Source: Actinophytocola sp044466355
GTDB taxonomy: Bacteria > Actinomycetota > Actinomycetes > Mycobacteriales > Pseudonocardiaceae
DNA: 64,000 bases
Direction: 5' to 3'
Assembly: GCF_044466355.1 (NCBI RefSeq)
Contig: NZ_JBITMQ010000004.1
Location: forward strand, 124,001-188,000
Below, piece by piece: positions 25,000 through 35,053 of this stretch (positions are counted from its first letter, which is position 1; the number at the start of each line of letters is the position of its first letter). Under the pieces are notes generated by a model. It worked only from the letters and a program-made list of their open reading frames with translations, had not been told where the DNA came from and made no database searches. The position numbers were made by a program, and so were the translations under genes.

Positions 25000-25006
25000 G
25001 GAATAC

Positions 25007-26185
25007 ATGGCAGCAACGACGATTCCAGGAAAGCACGTCGACATTCGCATGTGGACTCGGCCGGAGACGGTCGAGGAACAGGCGATGCGACAGCTCCAGA
25101 ACATCGCCGCGCTGCCGTGGACCTTCAAGCACGTCGCGGTCATGCCGGACGTGCACTACGGGAAGGGCGCCACGGTCGGCTCGGTGATCGCGATGCGCGA
25201 CGCCGTGTCCCCGGCCGCGGTGGGCGTGGACATCGGCTGCGGCATGACCGCGGTGCACACGTCCCTGCGTGCCGAGGACCTGCCGGACGACCTGCGGCGC
25301 CTGCGGTCGGCGCTGGAGCGTGCGGTCCCGGTCGGTTTCGGCCAGCACCGCGCGACGGCGTTCGACGAGCGGGACGCGTCCGACTGGGACCCGTTCTGGC
25401 GTGCGTTCGACGACCTCACGCCGGACGTGAAGGCGAACTCGGCCAAGGCACTGCACCAGATGGGCACGCTCGGCGGGGGCAACCACTTCATCGAGATCTG
25501 CCTCGACACCGTCGGGGACGTCTGGGTGATGCTGCACTCGGGTAGCCGTGGCATCGGGAACCTGCTGGCGCAGCACCACATCGAGGTCGCGCGGGGGCTC
25601 GCGCACAACGAGTCGCTGCCGGACCCGGACCTGGCCGTGTTCCTCGCGAACACGCCGGAGATGAAGGCGTACCGGCACGACCTGTTCTGGGCGCAGGACT
25701 ACGCGCGCCGCAACCGTTCCGTGATGCTGCGGTTGATTTGCGACGTGCTGCGCACGCAGTTCCCGCAGGTCGGCTTCGACGAGCCGATCTCGGCCCACCA
25801 CAACTACGTCGCCGAGGAGACCCACTTCGGCGAGGAGGTGCTGGTGACCCGCAAGGGCGCGATCCGGGCCGGCCGTGGTGACATGGGCATCATCCCGGGT
25901 TCGATGGGCACGGGTTCCTACATCGTGCGCGGCCTCGGCAACCCGGACTCGTTCGAGTCGGCGTCGCACGGCGCGGGCCGGAAGATGTCCAGGAACAAGG
26001 CGCGGAAGCAGTTCACGGCCGAGGACCTGGCGGCCCAGACGGCGGGCGTCGAGTGCCGCAAGGACACCGGCGTCGTGGACGAGATCCCGGCCGCGTACAA
26101 GGACATCGACGAGGTGCTCCGCAACCAGGACGACCTCGTCGAGATCGTCGCGAAGCTGAAGCAGGTCGTCTGCGTGAAGGGCTGA
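25007..26185 (+). CDS. rtcB: RNA-splicing ligase RtcB
   Basis: 392 residues. It joins RNA 2',3'-cyclic phosphate or 3'-phosphate ends to 5'-OH ends using GTP and Mn. Visible motifs: VGVDIGCGM (metal Asp/Cys), GTLGGGNHFIE, LHSGSRGIGN, SAHHNYV, IIPGSMGTGSYIV and the guanylated His in SASHGAGRKMSR. No RtcA cyclase or RtcR regulator is adjacent, so it stands alone as in many actinobacteria; a role in RNA repair after stress is known for the family. Its stop is embedded in a palindrome shared with the convergent TetR gene. Confidence 0.95.
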   Translation: MAATTIPGKHVDIRMWTRPETVEEQAMRQLQNIAALPWTFKHVAVMPDVHYGKGATVGSVIAMRDAVSPAAVGVDIGCGMTAVHTSLRAEDLPDDLRRLRSALERAVPVGFGQHRATAFDERDASDWDPFWRAFDDLTPDVKANSAKALHQMGTLGGGNHFIEICLDTVGDVWVMLHSGSRGIGNLLAQHHIEVARGLAHNESLPDPDLAVFLANTPEMKAYRHDLFWAQDYARRNRSVMLRLICDVLRTQFPQVGFDEPISAHHNYVAEETHFGEEVLVTRKGAIRAGRGDMGIIPGSMGTGSYIVRGLGNPDSFESASHGAGRKMSRNKARKQFTAEDLAAQTAGVECRKDTGVVDEIPAAYKDIDEVLRNQDDLVEIVAKLKQVVCVKG

Positions 26186-26188
26186 GCC

Positions 26189-26983
<795 letters not shown>

Positions 26984-26989
26984 GCTTCT

Positions 26990-27006
26990 CACATTAGCCG
27001 TAAGTG
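26990..27006. promoter_or_regulatory. Candidate TetR operator overlapping the -10 of the regulator
   Basis: CACATTA (26990-26996), spacer GCCG, TAAGTG (27001-27006) form an imperfect inverted repeat. The minus-strand -10 TAATGT (26991-26996) lies in it, 7 nt before ATG 26983, so the regulator would block its own leaderless promoter. Confidence 0.45.
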
Positions 27007-27040
27007 GAGTCCCTCGTCCGGTTGTGGCGTTGACGTGGGC

Positions 27041-28000
27041 ATGAACGAGATGCGTGCTGCGCTGTACGACAGGTACGGACCCCCCGACGTGCTGTACGAG
27101 GGGAGGCTTCCGCGCCCGGTGCCCGCTCCGGGCGAGGTGCTGGTCCGGGTCCGTGCGTCGAGCGTGAACGGTGGCGAGCTGTCGGGCCGCGCGGGCAGGC
27201 TCCGGCTGCTGACGGACGTGCTGCAGCGCGGATTCCCGAAGGCCGTCGGCATCGACTTCACGGGTGAAATCGCCGAGGTCGGCGCAGGCGTGACCACGTA
27301 CCGGCCCGGCGACCGCGTGTGGGGCGCGTTGCCGAGGAGGTTCGGCAGCACGGCGGAGTTCGTGGCGGTGCCCCCGCGCCAGCTCGCGCCGGCGCCGAAG
27401 AACGTGGACCTCGTACAGGCCGCTGCCCTGCCGGTGGGCACGACCGCGATCACCGCACTGCGCGACAAGGCGAGGCTCCAACCGGGGGAGCGCCTGCTCA
27501 TACGTGGCGGCAGCGGTGGTGTGGGCAGTGTCGCCGTGCAACTGGGGCGGGCCTACGGCGCTCATGTCACCGCGCTGGCCAACGCCCGGCATCGGGACGC
27601 CGTGCTCGACCTGGGCGCGGACGAGGTGCTCGACTACCGGACCGCGAACCCTGCGGCCCTGGGCCGGTTCGACGTGGTACTGGACACGGTGGGCACGGAG
27701 TTTCCCGTCTACCGCAACCTGTTGACCCGGTCGGGCCGCATGGTCGCCATCGCGTTCGACCTCGATCACGTGGCGGCGTCCTTGGCGTACCTGGTGGGTT
27801 CCACGGTCTTCGGCCGTCAACGGATCCGTTTCTTCAGCGGCAACCCACGTGCCGACCTGTTCGCGGAACTCACCCGCCTGACCGACAGCGGCGCGATCCG
27901 ACCGGTGGTGGACACGGTGTTCCCGCTGACCAAGATCGCGGAAGCCCACCGCACCCTCGAGGCGGGCGGCGTACTGGGCAAGCTCCTCATCGAGATCTAG
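27041..28000 (+). CDS. Zinc-independent NAD(P)H quinone oxidoreductase / MDR-family reductase
   Basis: 319 residues. GroES-like N-domain (about 1-120: APGEVLVRVRASSVNGGEL, GIDFTGEIAEVGAGV) and Rossmann domain with nucleotide motif GGSGGVGSVAVQLGRAYG (about 155-172). No catalytic or structural zinc ligands are present, which places it with quinone reductases/enoyl reductases rather than alcohol dehydrogenases. It reduces quinones or enones with NADPH. ATG 27041 or ATG 27050 are both possible; neither has a strong ribosome site. Divergent TetR control is likely, a common arrangement for redox-stress reductases. Confidence 0.85.
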   Translation: MNEMRAALYDRYGPPDVLYEGRLPRPVPAPGEVLVRVRASSVNGGELSGRAGRLRLLTDVLQRGFPKAVGIDFTGEIAEVGAGVTTYRPGDRVWGALPRRFGSTAEFVAVPPRQLAPAPKNVDLVQAAALPVGTTAITALRDKARLQPGERLLIRGGSGGVGSVAVQLGRAYGAHVTALANARHRDAVLDLGADEVLDYRTANPAALGRFDVVLDTVGTEFPVYRNLLTRSGRMVAIAFDLDHVAASLAYLVGSTVFGRQRIRFFSGNPRADLFAELTRLTDSGAIRPVVDTVFPLTKIAEAHRTLEAGGVLGKLLIEI

Positions 28001-28062
28001 GGCGTGCCTGTCAGCGAAAGAATCTCCGAGCGTTGTTCAGAATCGTTGATCTTGTAGACAGT

Positions 28063-28131
28063 GCAACAGCCCCGCCTGGTGAAGACCGTTTTCCTTCCAC
28101 AGAACACGATCGACCAGGGCGGGGCTGTTGC
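28063..28131. repeat. Inverted repeat at the start of the IS5-type remnant
   Basis: GCAACAGCCCCGCCTGGT (28063-28080) pairs with 28113-28131, which is its reverse complement with one extra G. The right arm runs into the transposase start. It may be a terminal/subterminal repeat or a structure limiting transposase expression. Confidence 0.5.
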
Positions 28132-28825
28132 GGTACGAGTCTACGACGGGTCTTGATCAGGCTCAGATCCAGGAGCCGGTCGCCACCCCTGCCCGACGTG
28201 CTGCGCGGCCGAGTGGTGATCGTGGACGGCTACCAGGTGGTCGGGGAGCACCCGGTGCTCGCCGGATTCTCGCCTGGTGAACAGATACCGCTCGACGACA
28301 GCTCACCGACGCGGGCGCACGCGTGGTTCCAGGGTTACGCCGGTGATGGTCGTACGGTGATCGCCAACGTGACCCCGTCGGCCGGTGGCACGCTCGGTGC
28401 CGGGATCGGTGTGCAGCAGCGTGCGAACAACCGGCACACGATCGTGCCGATCGGCAACCGCCGCGCCGACCCGTCACCCACGAAGCCAACTACTCCGGCA
28501 AACGCCACACCGCGGGCCTCAGCGTCCAGACCCTGTCCGACCTCAACGACCAGCTCCTCGCCCACACCGACACGATCGGGACCTGGGCTACCAAGGCACC
28601 ACCGTGATCCGACTACGCCGCAAACGCCCTGGCCACGCCGACCACGACCCGGCCACCCAGGTCTGGAACCGCAGCATCGCCTGAATCCGGGTCGCGGTCG
28701 AACGGGCCATCGCCCACTGGAAGAACTGGAAAATCCTCGTCACCGGCTACCGCGGACGACTCACCGAACTCCCCAACCTCATCCGCATCATCACCACCCT
28801 CGAGTACTACCGACTCGGCTGGTGA
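28127..28825 (+). pseudogene. Decayed IS5-type (DDE_Tnp_4) transposase
   Basis: Pieces of one transposase appear in different frames. The N-terminus RYESTTGLDQAQIQE sits near 28130-28175, DVLRGRVVIVDG near 28196-28232 and VTHEANYSGKRHTAGLSVQ near 28478-28535. The C-terminus GYQGTTVIRLRRKR with VERAIAHWKNWKILVTGYRG and LEYYRLGW spans 28583-28822 and is interrupted by a TGA near 28682. Part of the HTH domain and the segment with the second catalytic Asp are deleted. A stretch of about 210 bp between DVLRGRVVIVDG and IGNRRAD does not look like transposase. Inactive. Confidence 0.75.
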
Positions 28826-28841
28826 TCGGCACCTCTCTGTG

Positions 28842-29911
28842 TCAAGCGGCTGGCGACAGAGAGGTAACCCGGTCTCGGAGCATGGTGCGGTAGACGGTGT
28901 CGGCCAGGCGGCGTTGAGGCAGCGCAGGGCTTCTTTGTGACTCTTACCGGCTGCGCGTTTCCGCTGGTAGTAGGTGCGGCCACGGGTGTCGTAGCGGATC
29001 TGGGTGATCGCCATGACGTGGAGGGCGTAGTTGAGTTGGCGGTCACCGGCACGGGAGAGTCGATGCCGGACGACGTCTCCGGACGACACCTCGATAGGCG
29101 CTACTCCGCAGAATGAGGCAAACGCTGCCGGGGAGCGGAATCGGTGGATCGGGCCGGTGCGGGCCAGGATCTTCGCGGCAAGCAGGTCACCCACGCCGAC
29201 CAGAGCGGTGAGACTGGTTGCGGACCCGGCGACTGCTGTGGCGATCGACTCGGTGGCCGCCGTGACGCGCCGATCGAGCCGACGCAGTTCGGTCAGCAGT
29301 TCGACGGCGAGTTGGCGCAACGTGCGGCGCAGCGGGTCTCGGGGGCGGCTGCGCCGCAGCGCCTCGGTTGCGGTGTCGGCGCTGAGGCCGCGAGGCAGCC
29401 CGGACGGGACGAGCTTGACCAGCAGGGCGTGGAGCCGGTTGATCGTCTGGGTGCGGGGGCGGACCAGGTCGTCGCGGTGCTCGGTCAACGCCCGCAGTGC
29501 GGCGATCTGCTCATCGATTTCCACGGTGCGCAATGACGCACCCGACCAGGCGGCCACGCCCACCGAGAGGGCGTCGACCTCATCGGTCTTGCGGCCATGT
29601 CCGGTGGAGAGCAAACGGACGCGGCGGGCGAGCTTGGTCGGTACTTCGGTGACCGCGATCCTGTCGGCCAACAGGCGATCGGTCAACGGTGCACCCAACC
29701 CGACGGCACCCTCAATCGCCCACCGCGCCTGGGACCAACGGGCCGCGAAACGCCGCAATTGGCGGTACCCGGCGCGGTTGACCTCAACCCGGACCGATGC
29801 CACCGCCACCAACTCGGCATCGACAGCCACGGCAGTCCAAGACGCCTTGTGCGGATCGACCGCGATGATGACCCGATCCGAGGTAGGCGAATTCTTCGAT
29901 GCAGACGCCAA
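28842..29911 (-). pseudogene. IS110-family transposase with C-terminal frameshift
   Basis: About 330 residues of good IS110 sequence: DEDD residues in IIAVDPHKASW, WAIEGAVGLG and KTDEVDALSV, then the Tnp_20 domain SLTALVGVGDLLAAKILA, FASFCGVAPIEVSSG and the Ser-region. Near 28913-28917 one base is missing. The expected end (RRLADTVYRTMLRD, stop at 28842) is in another frame, while the actual frame continues to 28613 through the IS5-type remnant. The start codon near 29911 (TTG) is uncertain. The loss hits only the last 25 residues, so activity may not be fully lost. Confidence 0.75.
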
Positions 29912-30159
29912 TGTGGAGACTCCTCAACCAGTTGGGTGACAAGGGGTTCCGGTGAGGAGGGCAGACCAACTTCGGGCGATGCAGACCTCTCTCGAGCCAC
30001 TCCTACCGGAGCGGCCACGGCCGGGACGCATGCCGATCGACGGTCAGCCTCCAAGGGCGACAGGTGTTTCCCGAGCGACCCCAACCGCGGCCTGGATGAT
30101 CATGGCTGCAGACCACGGTCATCTGCCCAAGATCCAACAAGTTGGTGTTTCCGGCGCTG

Positions 30160-30625
30160 TTGATCAGATCATCTTCCGTCGGATCACCGCCGCGTACTTG
30201 CTGCCCCATTTCTCCTCGAGTTCGTTCAGGGCGGCGAGGGCGGGACGTGAGCCGCAACGTGTTCCGAATCAGGTGAACGATGCAGGTTTGAACAATGGTC
30301 TGCGGCCACACGTTCGCCACAACCTCCAGCAGGCCCTTGAGGCCGTCGCAGACGAGGAAGAACACCTCACGCACGCCGCGGCTCTTGGGATCGATCAGTA
30401 CGCTCATCCAGAACTTCGCGCCTTCGCCGCCACAGGCCCAGGACGGCCTTGTGACCGTCGACGGTGACACCTCAATCTCGCCCGCGGCGTCCGAGACGAC
30501 GGTTTTCGCCCGGCTGCCGTTCCGCACAGTCGTCGACTCACGCTCAGGTTCGGCCCGGCTCTTCTCGTGACCGAGGCGCTCGGTCTTGGTGAACAACTTC
30601 AACAAGCCGACCTGGCCCGTCAACG
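30160..30625 (-). pseudogene. IS256 (Mutator)-family transposase remnant
   Basis: One minus-strand frame strings together separated parts of an IS256 transposase: LTGQVGLLKLFTKT and LGHEKSRAEPERES (N-terminus), VRNGSRAKTVV, then after a large internal deletion GGEGAKFWMSVLIDPKSRGV, VFFLVCDGLKGL, VWPQTIVQTCIVHLIRNTLRLTS. The first catalytic Asp region and the C-terminal Glu region are missing. Plainly inactive. Confidence 0.7.
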
Positions 30626-30812
30626 CCGACCCTGCGCCTTGGCCTCGGCCACCATCGCCGCCACCGCGGCTTGCTCCGGCGACAGCTCTCACGTCGGCTT
30701 CCGATCACTCTTGCGTGGACTCACAAGATCCGAGGTCATCACTCACAGTGCCCATCCCCGCCAGACCCCTCGGCCCGGCGTGTCGGGACACCGATCTTGG
30801 AACAGTGGCTTG

Positions 30813-31832
30813 TCACGCAACCTTGGTTGGGTAATGGGTCCAGGTTCGGATGGGTGAGTCGGTAGCGAACCCGGTCTTGGGTTGGGCGCGGGCGTTGCGC
30901 CAGCGGATGTAGCCCTCGGTCGCGGCGTTCTGTTCGCCGTGGCTGCGGTGGTCGGGTGCCGTTGAGGGCGAAGTAGCGCAGGGCAGCGAACTCGGCTTCG
31001 ATCCAGTTCAACCAGGACCCGTAGGTCGGCAGGAACACCAACTCGACGTCGTTGGTGGCGCACCAAGCACGGACCTTGGGGTGGCGGTGCGGGGAGAAGT
31101 TGTCGCAGGTGATGTAGAGCTTCTCGCCGGGCCATCGGCGGCGGAGGACTTTGAGCAGGTCGAGGAACTCGCGGTGCCGTTTGCGGTCCCGGATCCGGTA
31201 GTAGATCTTGCCGGTGGCCAGGTCCAGGGCGGCGAGCATGTGCATCACGCCGTGGTGGCGGTTGTAGGTCGCCCGCTGGCGCGCGGGCTTGCCGACCGGT
31301 CGCCAGGCTTTGCCCTTGCGGGGCTGGAGGTTCAGCGGTCCGAACTCGTCCACGCAGACCACCCGCCCATCGCGGGGTGGGTGGTCGTAGAGGTCGAGGA
31401 TGCGGTGCATCTTGGCGATGAAGTCTGGGTCGGTGGAGGCCTTCCAGGTCGTGGTGGTCTGCCATGAGACACCGCCGGCGCGCAGGATCCGCCGCAACGT
31501 CTCCCTGCTGATCGCGGCGACTGTGCCGCGGGCGATCAGGTGCTCGCGCAGTTTGCCTTCGGGCGTCCCCCGTTCCATTTTGGGTCCAGCGCGTCGAACC
31601 CCCGCTCGTTGAACGCGTGGATCACATCCCGCACATACTCTGCGCTGACCTGCAACAACGACGTGATGTCCCGCACCGTCTGGCCCTGGCCGGACATCAT
31701 CACCACGATCGCCCGCCGCATCCGGACCGGATCCTTGGCGGTCCTGGTCACCCGCTGCAGCTTGCGGCCTTCCTCCATCGACAGTGTCCGGACGAACACC
31801 TCGGGTCGACGAGCCACAACCACCTCCCGCAC
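30813..31832 (-). pseudogene. IS630-family transposase, split over frames
   Basis: The first frame (31832 to about 31536) gives the HTH part with DPVRMRRAIVVMMSGQGQTV and FNERGFDALDPKW. The second frame, -1 relative, gives LREHLIARGTVAAISRETLRRIL, VVCVDEFGPLNLQPR (catalytic Asp), YITCDNFSPHRHPKV (second Asp) and LPTYGSWLNWIEAEF (Glu). The shift point has a canonical slippery site, so this join may be programmed. A second break near 30952-30958 (an extra C) throws the last 50 residues (SHGEQNAATEGYIRWRN to KVA) into a third frame, making a true pseudogene. Confidence 0.75.
31578..31584 (-). other. -1 slippery heptamer CCCAAAA in the IS630 transposase
   Basis: On the minus strand the zero frame reads C-CCA-AAA (codons 84-85 from 31832), the exact X-XXY-YYZ arrangement. 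Slipping back one base gives CCC-AAA and enters the frame that encodes the catalytic domain. Confidence 0.6.
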
Positions 31833-31920
31833 TTGATCGACAGGGAGACAACCTGACCCACCACCACCAAGATCAATAACCGGGTCAACCTATCGAGACA
31901 AGCCACAGTCCTCAGCCGAG

Positions 31921-31958
31921 CCGTGTGCGGGTGCGGTTGGGGGCGCACCCGCACACGG
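31921..31958 (-). terminator. Terminator of the MerR-VIT/VWA operon
   Basis: Perfect 15-bp stem CCGTGTGCGGGTGCG (31921-31935) with 31944-31958 and an 8-base loop, 24 bp past the VIT/VWA stop. It also screens the operon from the IS block. Confidence 0.75.
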
Positions 31959-31981
31959 CCTGCGTTGGTTCTCCTTCTGTT

Positions 31982-34450
31982 TCAGCGTTTCCAGAACGGT
32001 CGGCGGGCGCGGGGGGTGTCGCCCGTGGTGAGCGACCGCAGAATGGCGATCGTCTTCTGCCAGCGGCGGTCCACTTCGGACGGGTCGGCTGTCGGGGTCG
32101 CGAGTTCCGTCGACAGTGTGCCCAGGGTGGTGCGAGCTTCCCTGGGTTCCTTGTTCTGCTGCCACACCGCCAGCTGGACACGGATGCGCTCGGACAGCGC
32201 GGTCAGCAGACCCGCTCGTAGCCACACGTCCTGGCCTTCGTTGTGCAGGAGCCGTGTCAGCTCGTCCTGCACGAACGTCGCCAGCGCGGTGGCGTCGCCC
32301 GGGAGAGTGGGCGGGGGTGTCGGCCTCTTGCCACGCTTGCGTGGCAAGCCGATCCGCGGCGAACCCGGGTGGGCGGGCACGCCTGGTGCCGGTGCCGGGA
32401 AGCCGCTGGGCGCCGGTGGTGGCGGACCGCCGTAGCCGCCCTGCGCGCCGTGGTCAGCCTGCATCCCGTAGTTCCCGCCGAAGGCCGGTGCTGCTCGGGT
32501 TGCCTCGGCGGCGCTGAAGCGTGCGGCCGCGCCGAACGTCGGCATGCCCCCTCGTGGTGCGGCCGCCGCCGGCGCGGTGGCCGCCCAGGGGCTTTCCCAG
32601 CCGCTCGGGTGATCCACGGGTTGTGTCACCCGGCGGGTGGCGCCACCCTCGTTCACCACGCGTTGGTCGACCGCGACGAACGCCGTGAACCGGGACAGCA
32701 CGCCGAACTTCAGGGAGGTCTCGACGATGCGGTCCTCCAGCGACGTCTGCCCGGTGACGTACTTGTCCTCCAGGTCGCGGACGATCGCCCGTGCCCACAG
32801 GTTCGCCAATGCGGGGTTGTCGCTGTGGGTCGCGGTGAGGCTGGTGCGCAGGCCGGGTTGGCCGGTCACCGTCACCGCACCCTGCGGCGAGCCCGTGTAG
32901 CGGCCCATCACCACCACCGGAGCGCCCGGGAAGACGTCCGGGAACGGTGTGGGGGCGAGCGTGGCCGCGTCCAGCGTCAGGCCGTCGCCCGCGACGTGCA
33001 GATCCGTCACCAGCGGCGTGCCGATCCTGCGGTGGATGTTGTGCATGGCCTCGTCGAGACGGTCTTCGGACTCCACCAGCTCGCAGCGACCCCGCGTGCC
33101 CGCCAGGCGCCGCAGGAAGCCTTCGTTCACCGCCCTGTCGATGCCCACCGTGTGCACGCGAACGCCAGCCAGCTTCGGCGACAGCTCGGACAGGATCCGG
33201 TCCTCGTTGCCGATCTGGCCGTCCGTGACCAGCACCAGCACGCGTTCCCGGTCGGTCTCCTCACCCAGGAGATCGGCTGCTTTGCGCAGTGGCGACAACA
33301 TCTCCGTGCCGCCACGCGCGTCGAGGGTCGCGAGAAACTCCACCGCACGGAAACGGTTGCGGTCGCTCGCTTCCACGAGACCGTCCGGCAGGCCGGGTGG
33401 GGTGTCGATCTGGTAGTCGAAACCCATCACCGCGAACCGGTCGGCACCGCCGAGCGTGTCGATGATCCGCGCCGCCGCACGGCGGGCGGCGACCATCTTC
33501 CAGCCACTCATGGAGCCGGAACGGTCCAGCACGAGCACGACGTCGCGGTCGCGCCGCGCCGGTTCCCCGGTCGGGGGCAGGACCGTCAGCGCGAACGTGC
33601 CGGCCTGCTCGTCCTCGTCCGGGAGAACCGTGAGCGCGGTGCTGATCGCCGACTCGTCGCCGATCTTCAGGCGGAGCAGGAAGTCGCGGTCGGCACGTTC
33701 ACCCGGGTGGAGGCTGATCCGCATGCCGTTGTCGGTGTCGTCGGTCGTGGTCGCGTGCAGGCTGGAGCGGACGGCCGCCAGCGGGAGGCCCGCCGTGTCG
33801 ACGTCCACGGACAGCGACAGGTCGACCGGGTTCGGGAAGCCGGGGAGCAGCACCGGCGGCGAGATGCGGGACGCGTCGGGGACCTCGTCGGTGTCCAGGG
33901 CGGTGCCGTCGCCCACCTGCTCGCCGTCGACCGGGCGGCCCGGGATGTACTTCGGCGCCACCACCAGCGGGAACCGGTACGTCGCCTCGCCGTCCTCATA
34001 GGCCAGCGCACCCGCCAGCGTCAGGTGCACGGTCACCCGCTCGCCGGGCATGATGTTGCCGACGCGCATGGTGAACACGCCGGGCCGCTCCTCCTCGGCG
34101 ATCGACGCGCGCTTGCCCTCCTGGATGGCCTGGTCGTAGGTGGCGCGTGCCTCACCGCGTTCCTTCAGGACGCCCTCGACCACCCGGCCGTCGGCCTCCA
34201 TCCGCATCGCCGTGACGGCCGCCCGCGGCGGCAGCGGGAAGACGTAGGTGGCCTCGAGCGGCTCGTCGTACGTGTTGTGGAAGCCCTGGGTCAGCTCCGT
34301 CCGCGACGCGAGGCCGGTGATCCTGGCGCGGACGTCGATCGACTCCAGCGGCAGGTTGCCGTGCTTGGTGCGCAGGCAGCCGAGCCCGTCGTCGTCGGTC
34401 GGCCGGGCGGTCACCTCCGCCTGGTCGATCAACTCGATGTCGGTGCTCAT
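31982..34450 (-). CDS. VIT plus von Willebrand factor A domain protein
   Basis: 822 residues. The N-terminal VIT domain (about 20-150: LPLESIDVRARITGLASR, TYVFPLPPRAAVTAM) and VWA domain (about 310-480) have a complete MIDAS start DRSGSMSG and later TDGQIGNED. A Gly/Pro/Ala-rich linker (about 640-720) precedes a helical C-terminus with WQQNKEPREA. The pairing resembles inter-alpha-trypsin inhibitor heavy chains, where VWA binds a divalent metal and protein ligands. There is no signal peptide, so it is cytoplasmic here. The ATG overlaps the MerR stop (ATGA), so the two genes act as a unit. Function in bacteria is unknown. Confidence 0.85.
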   Translation of the reverse strand: MSTDIELIDQAEVTARPTDDDGLGCLRTKHGNLPLESIDVRARITGLASRTELTQGFHNTYDEPLEATYVFPLPPRAAVTAMRMEADGRVVEGVLKERGEARATYDQAIQEGKRASIAEEERPGVFTMRVGNIMPGERVTVHLTLAGALAYEDGEATYRFPLVVAPKYIPGRPVDGEQVGDGTALDTDEVPDASRISPPVLLPGFPNPVDLSLSVDVDTAGLPLAAVRSSLHATTTDDTDNGMRISLHPGERADRDFLLRLKIGDESAISTALTVLPDEDEQAGTFALTVLPPTGEPARRDRDVVLVLDRSGSMSGWKMVAARRAAARIIDTLGGADRFAVMGFDYQIDTPPGLPDGLVEASDRNRFRAVEFLATLDARGGTEMLSPLRKAADLLGEETDRERVLVLVTDGQIGNEDRILSELSPKLAGVRVHTVGIDRAVNEGFLRRLAGTRGRCELVESEDRLDEAMHNIHRRIGTPLVTDLHVAGDGLTLDAATLAPTPFPDVFPGAPVVVMGRYTGSPQGAVTVTGQPGLRTSLTATHSDNPALANLWARAIVRDLEDKYVTGQTSLEDRIVETSLKFGVLSRFTAFVAVDQRVVNEGGATRRVTQPVDHPSGWESPWAATAPAAAAPRGGMPTFGAAARFSAAEATRAAPAFGGNYGMQADHGAQGGYGGPPPPAPSGFPAPAPGVPAHPGSPRIGLPRKRGKRPTPPPTLPGDATALATFVQDELTRLLHNEGQDVWLRAGLLTALSERIRVQLAVWQQNKEPREARTTLGTLSTELATPTADPSEVDRRWQKTIAILRSLTTGDTPRARRPFWKR

Positions 34451-35043
34451 CGACGTTCCTTTCGTGGGGTCAGGCCGAGGCGGTCGATCGCGTCGAGCAG
34501 CGGCGCGGCGGCCGCGCTCAGCTCCGCGATCTCGGCTTCGCCGAGGTTTCCGGTGGCGCCGTCGATCAGCACGGTGACACTGTCACCGATGCGGAGGGCG
34601 GGCACGACGTTCGTGACAGTGTTGTTCGTGACGGTGTCGGACACGGCCGCCTCGACCATGCGCAGCAGCCCCTCCGCCTCCGCGCGGACCTCCCGCGGCG
34701 GGTGCACGACGTCTATCGTCAAGCGGGGTTCGACCTCGGCCAGCTCGGCGAGCCTGGCGTCGGAGACGCCGAGCAGCCGTTCCTGGACCTCGGCCAGCGC
34801 CAGGCCCTTGGCCTGCAGCTTCTTGATGGCGGCCAGCTGCATCGCGTGCCGCTCGCCGTACAGCGCGACCCGTCCGCGCGTCGCCAGCGGACGGTCGACG
34901 AGCCCGATGGTCGTGTACCACCGGATGGTGCGCCCGTTGGGCAGCTCACGGACCCGGCCGCTCCGCTGCCCGCCGTAGTCATCGGCCAACAGGTCGGCGA
35001 CACGTTCCGAAAGCTGTTCGAGGGTGTACAGCTCGTCGCTCAT
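34447..35043 (-). CDS. MerR-type transcriptional regulator of the VIT/VWA gene
   Basis: 198 residues. The N-terminal MerR HTH has an unusual insertion: YTLEQLSERVADLLADDYGG, then IRWYTTIGLVDRPLATRGRVALYGERHAMQLAAIKKLQAKGLALAEVQERL. The C-terminal half has no metal-binding cysteines, so it senses something other than a metal. The middle segment SDTVTNNTVTNVV and GDSVTVLID is coded by DNA that itself carries TGACAGTGT-type sites. Translation is coupled to the downstream VIT/VWA gene. Probably autoregulated. Confidence 0.82.
   Translation of the reverse strand: MSDELYTLEQLSERVADLLADDYGGQRSGRVRELPNGRTIRWYTTIGLVDRPLATRGRVALYGERHAMQLAAIKKLQAKGLALAEVQERLLGVSDARLAELAEVEPRLTIDVVHPPREVRAEAEGLLRMVEAAVSDTVTNNTVTNVVPALRIGDSVTVLIDGATGNLGEAEIAELSAAAAPLLDAIDRLGLTPRKERR
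34573..34638. promoter_or_regulatory. Intragenic TGACAGTGT-type sites inside the merR gene
   Basis: A perfect 15-bp palindrome GGTGACACTGTCACC at 34573-34587, TGACAGTGT at 34614-34622 and TGACGGTGTC at 34629-34638. All match the promoter sites of the same gene at 35054-35089. Confidence 0.5.
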
Positions 35044-35053
35044 ACCGCAATGT

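Larger units (their letters stand above)
28063..31832. mobile_element. Insertion-sequence graveyard (IS5, IS110, IS256, IS630 types)
   Basis: Four unrelated transposase remnants lie end to end with no intact host gene between them. The IS110-type gene directly abuts the end of the IS5-type remnant, and its broken frame runs on into that remnant. The gap 29912-30160 carries no recognisable gene. No clear outer target duplication was found. The block is bounded by the quinone reductase and the terminator of the VIT/VWA gene. Confidence 0.8.

Noticed and set aside
28063..31832. An intact composite transposon carrying cargo
   Set aside because: All four transposases are broken or shortened and no cargo gene or matching outer ends were found.
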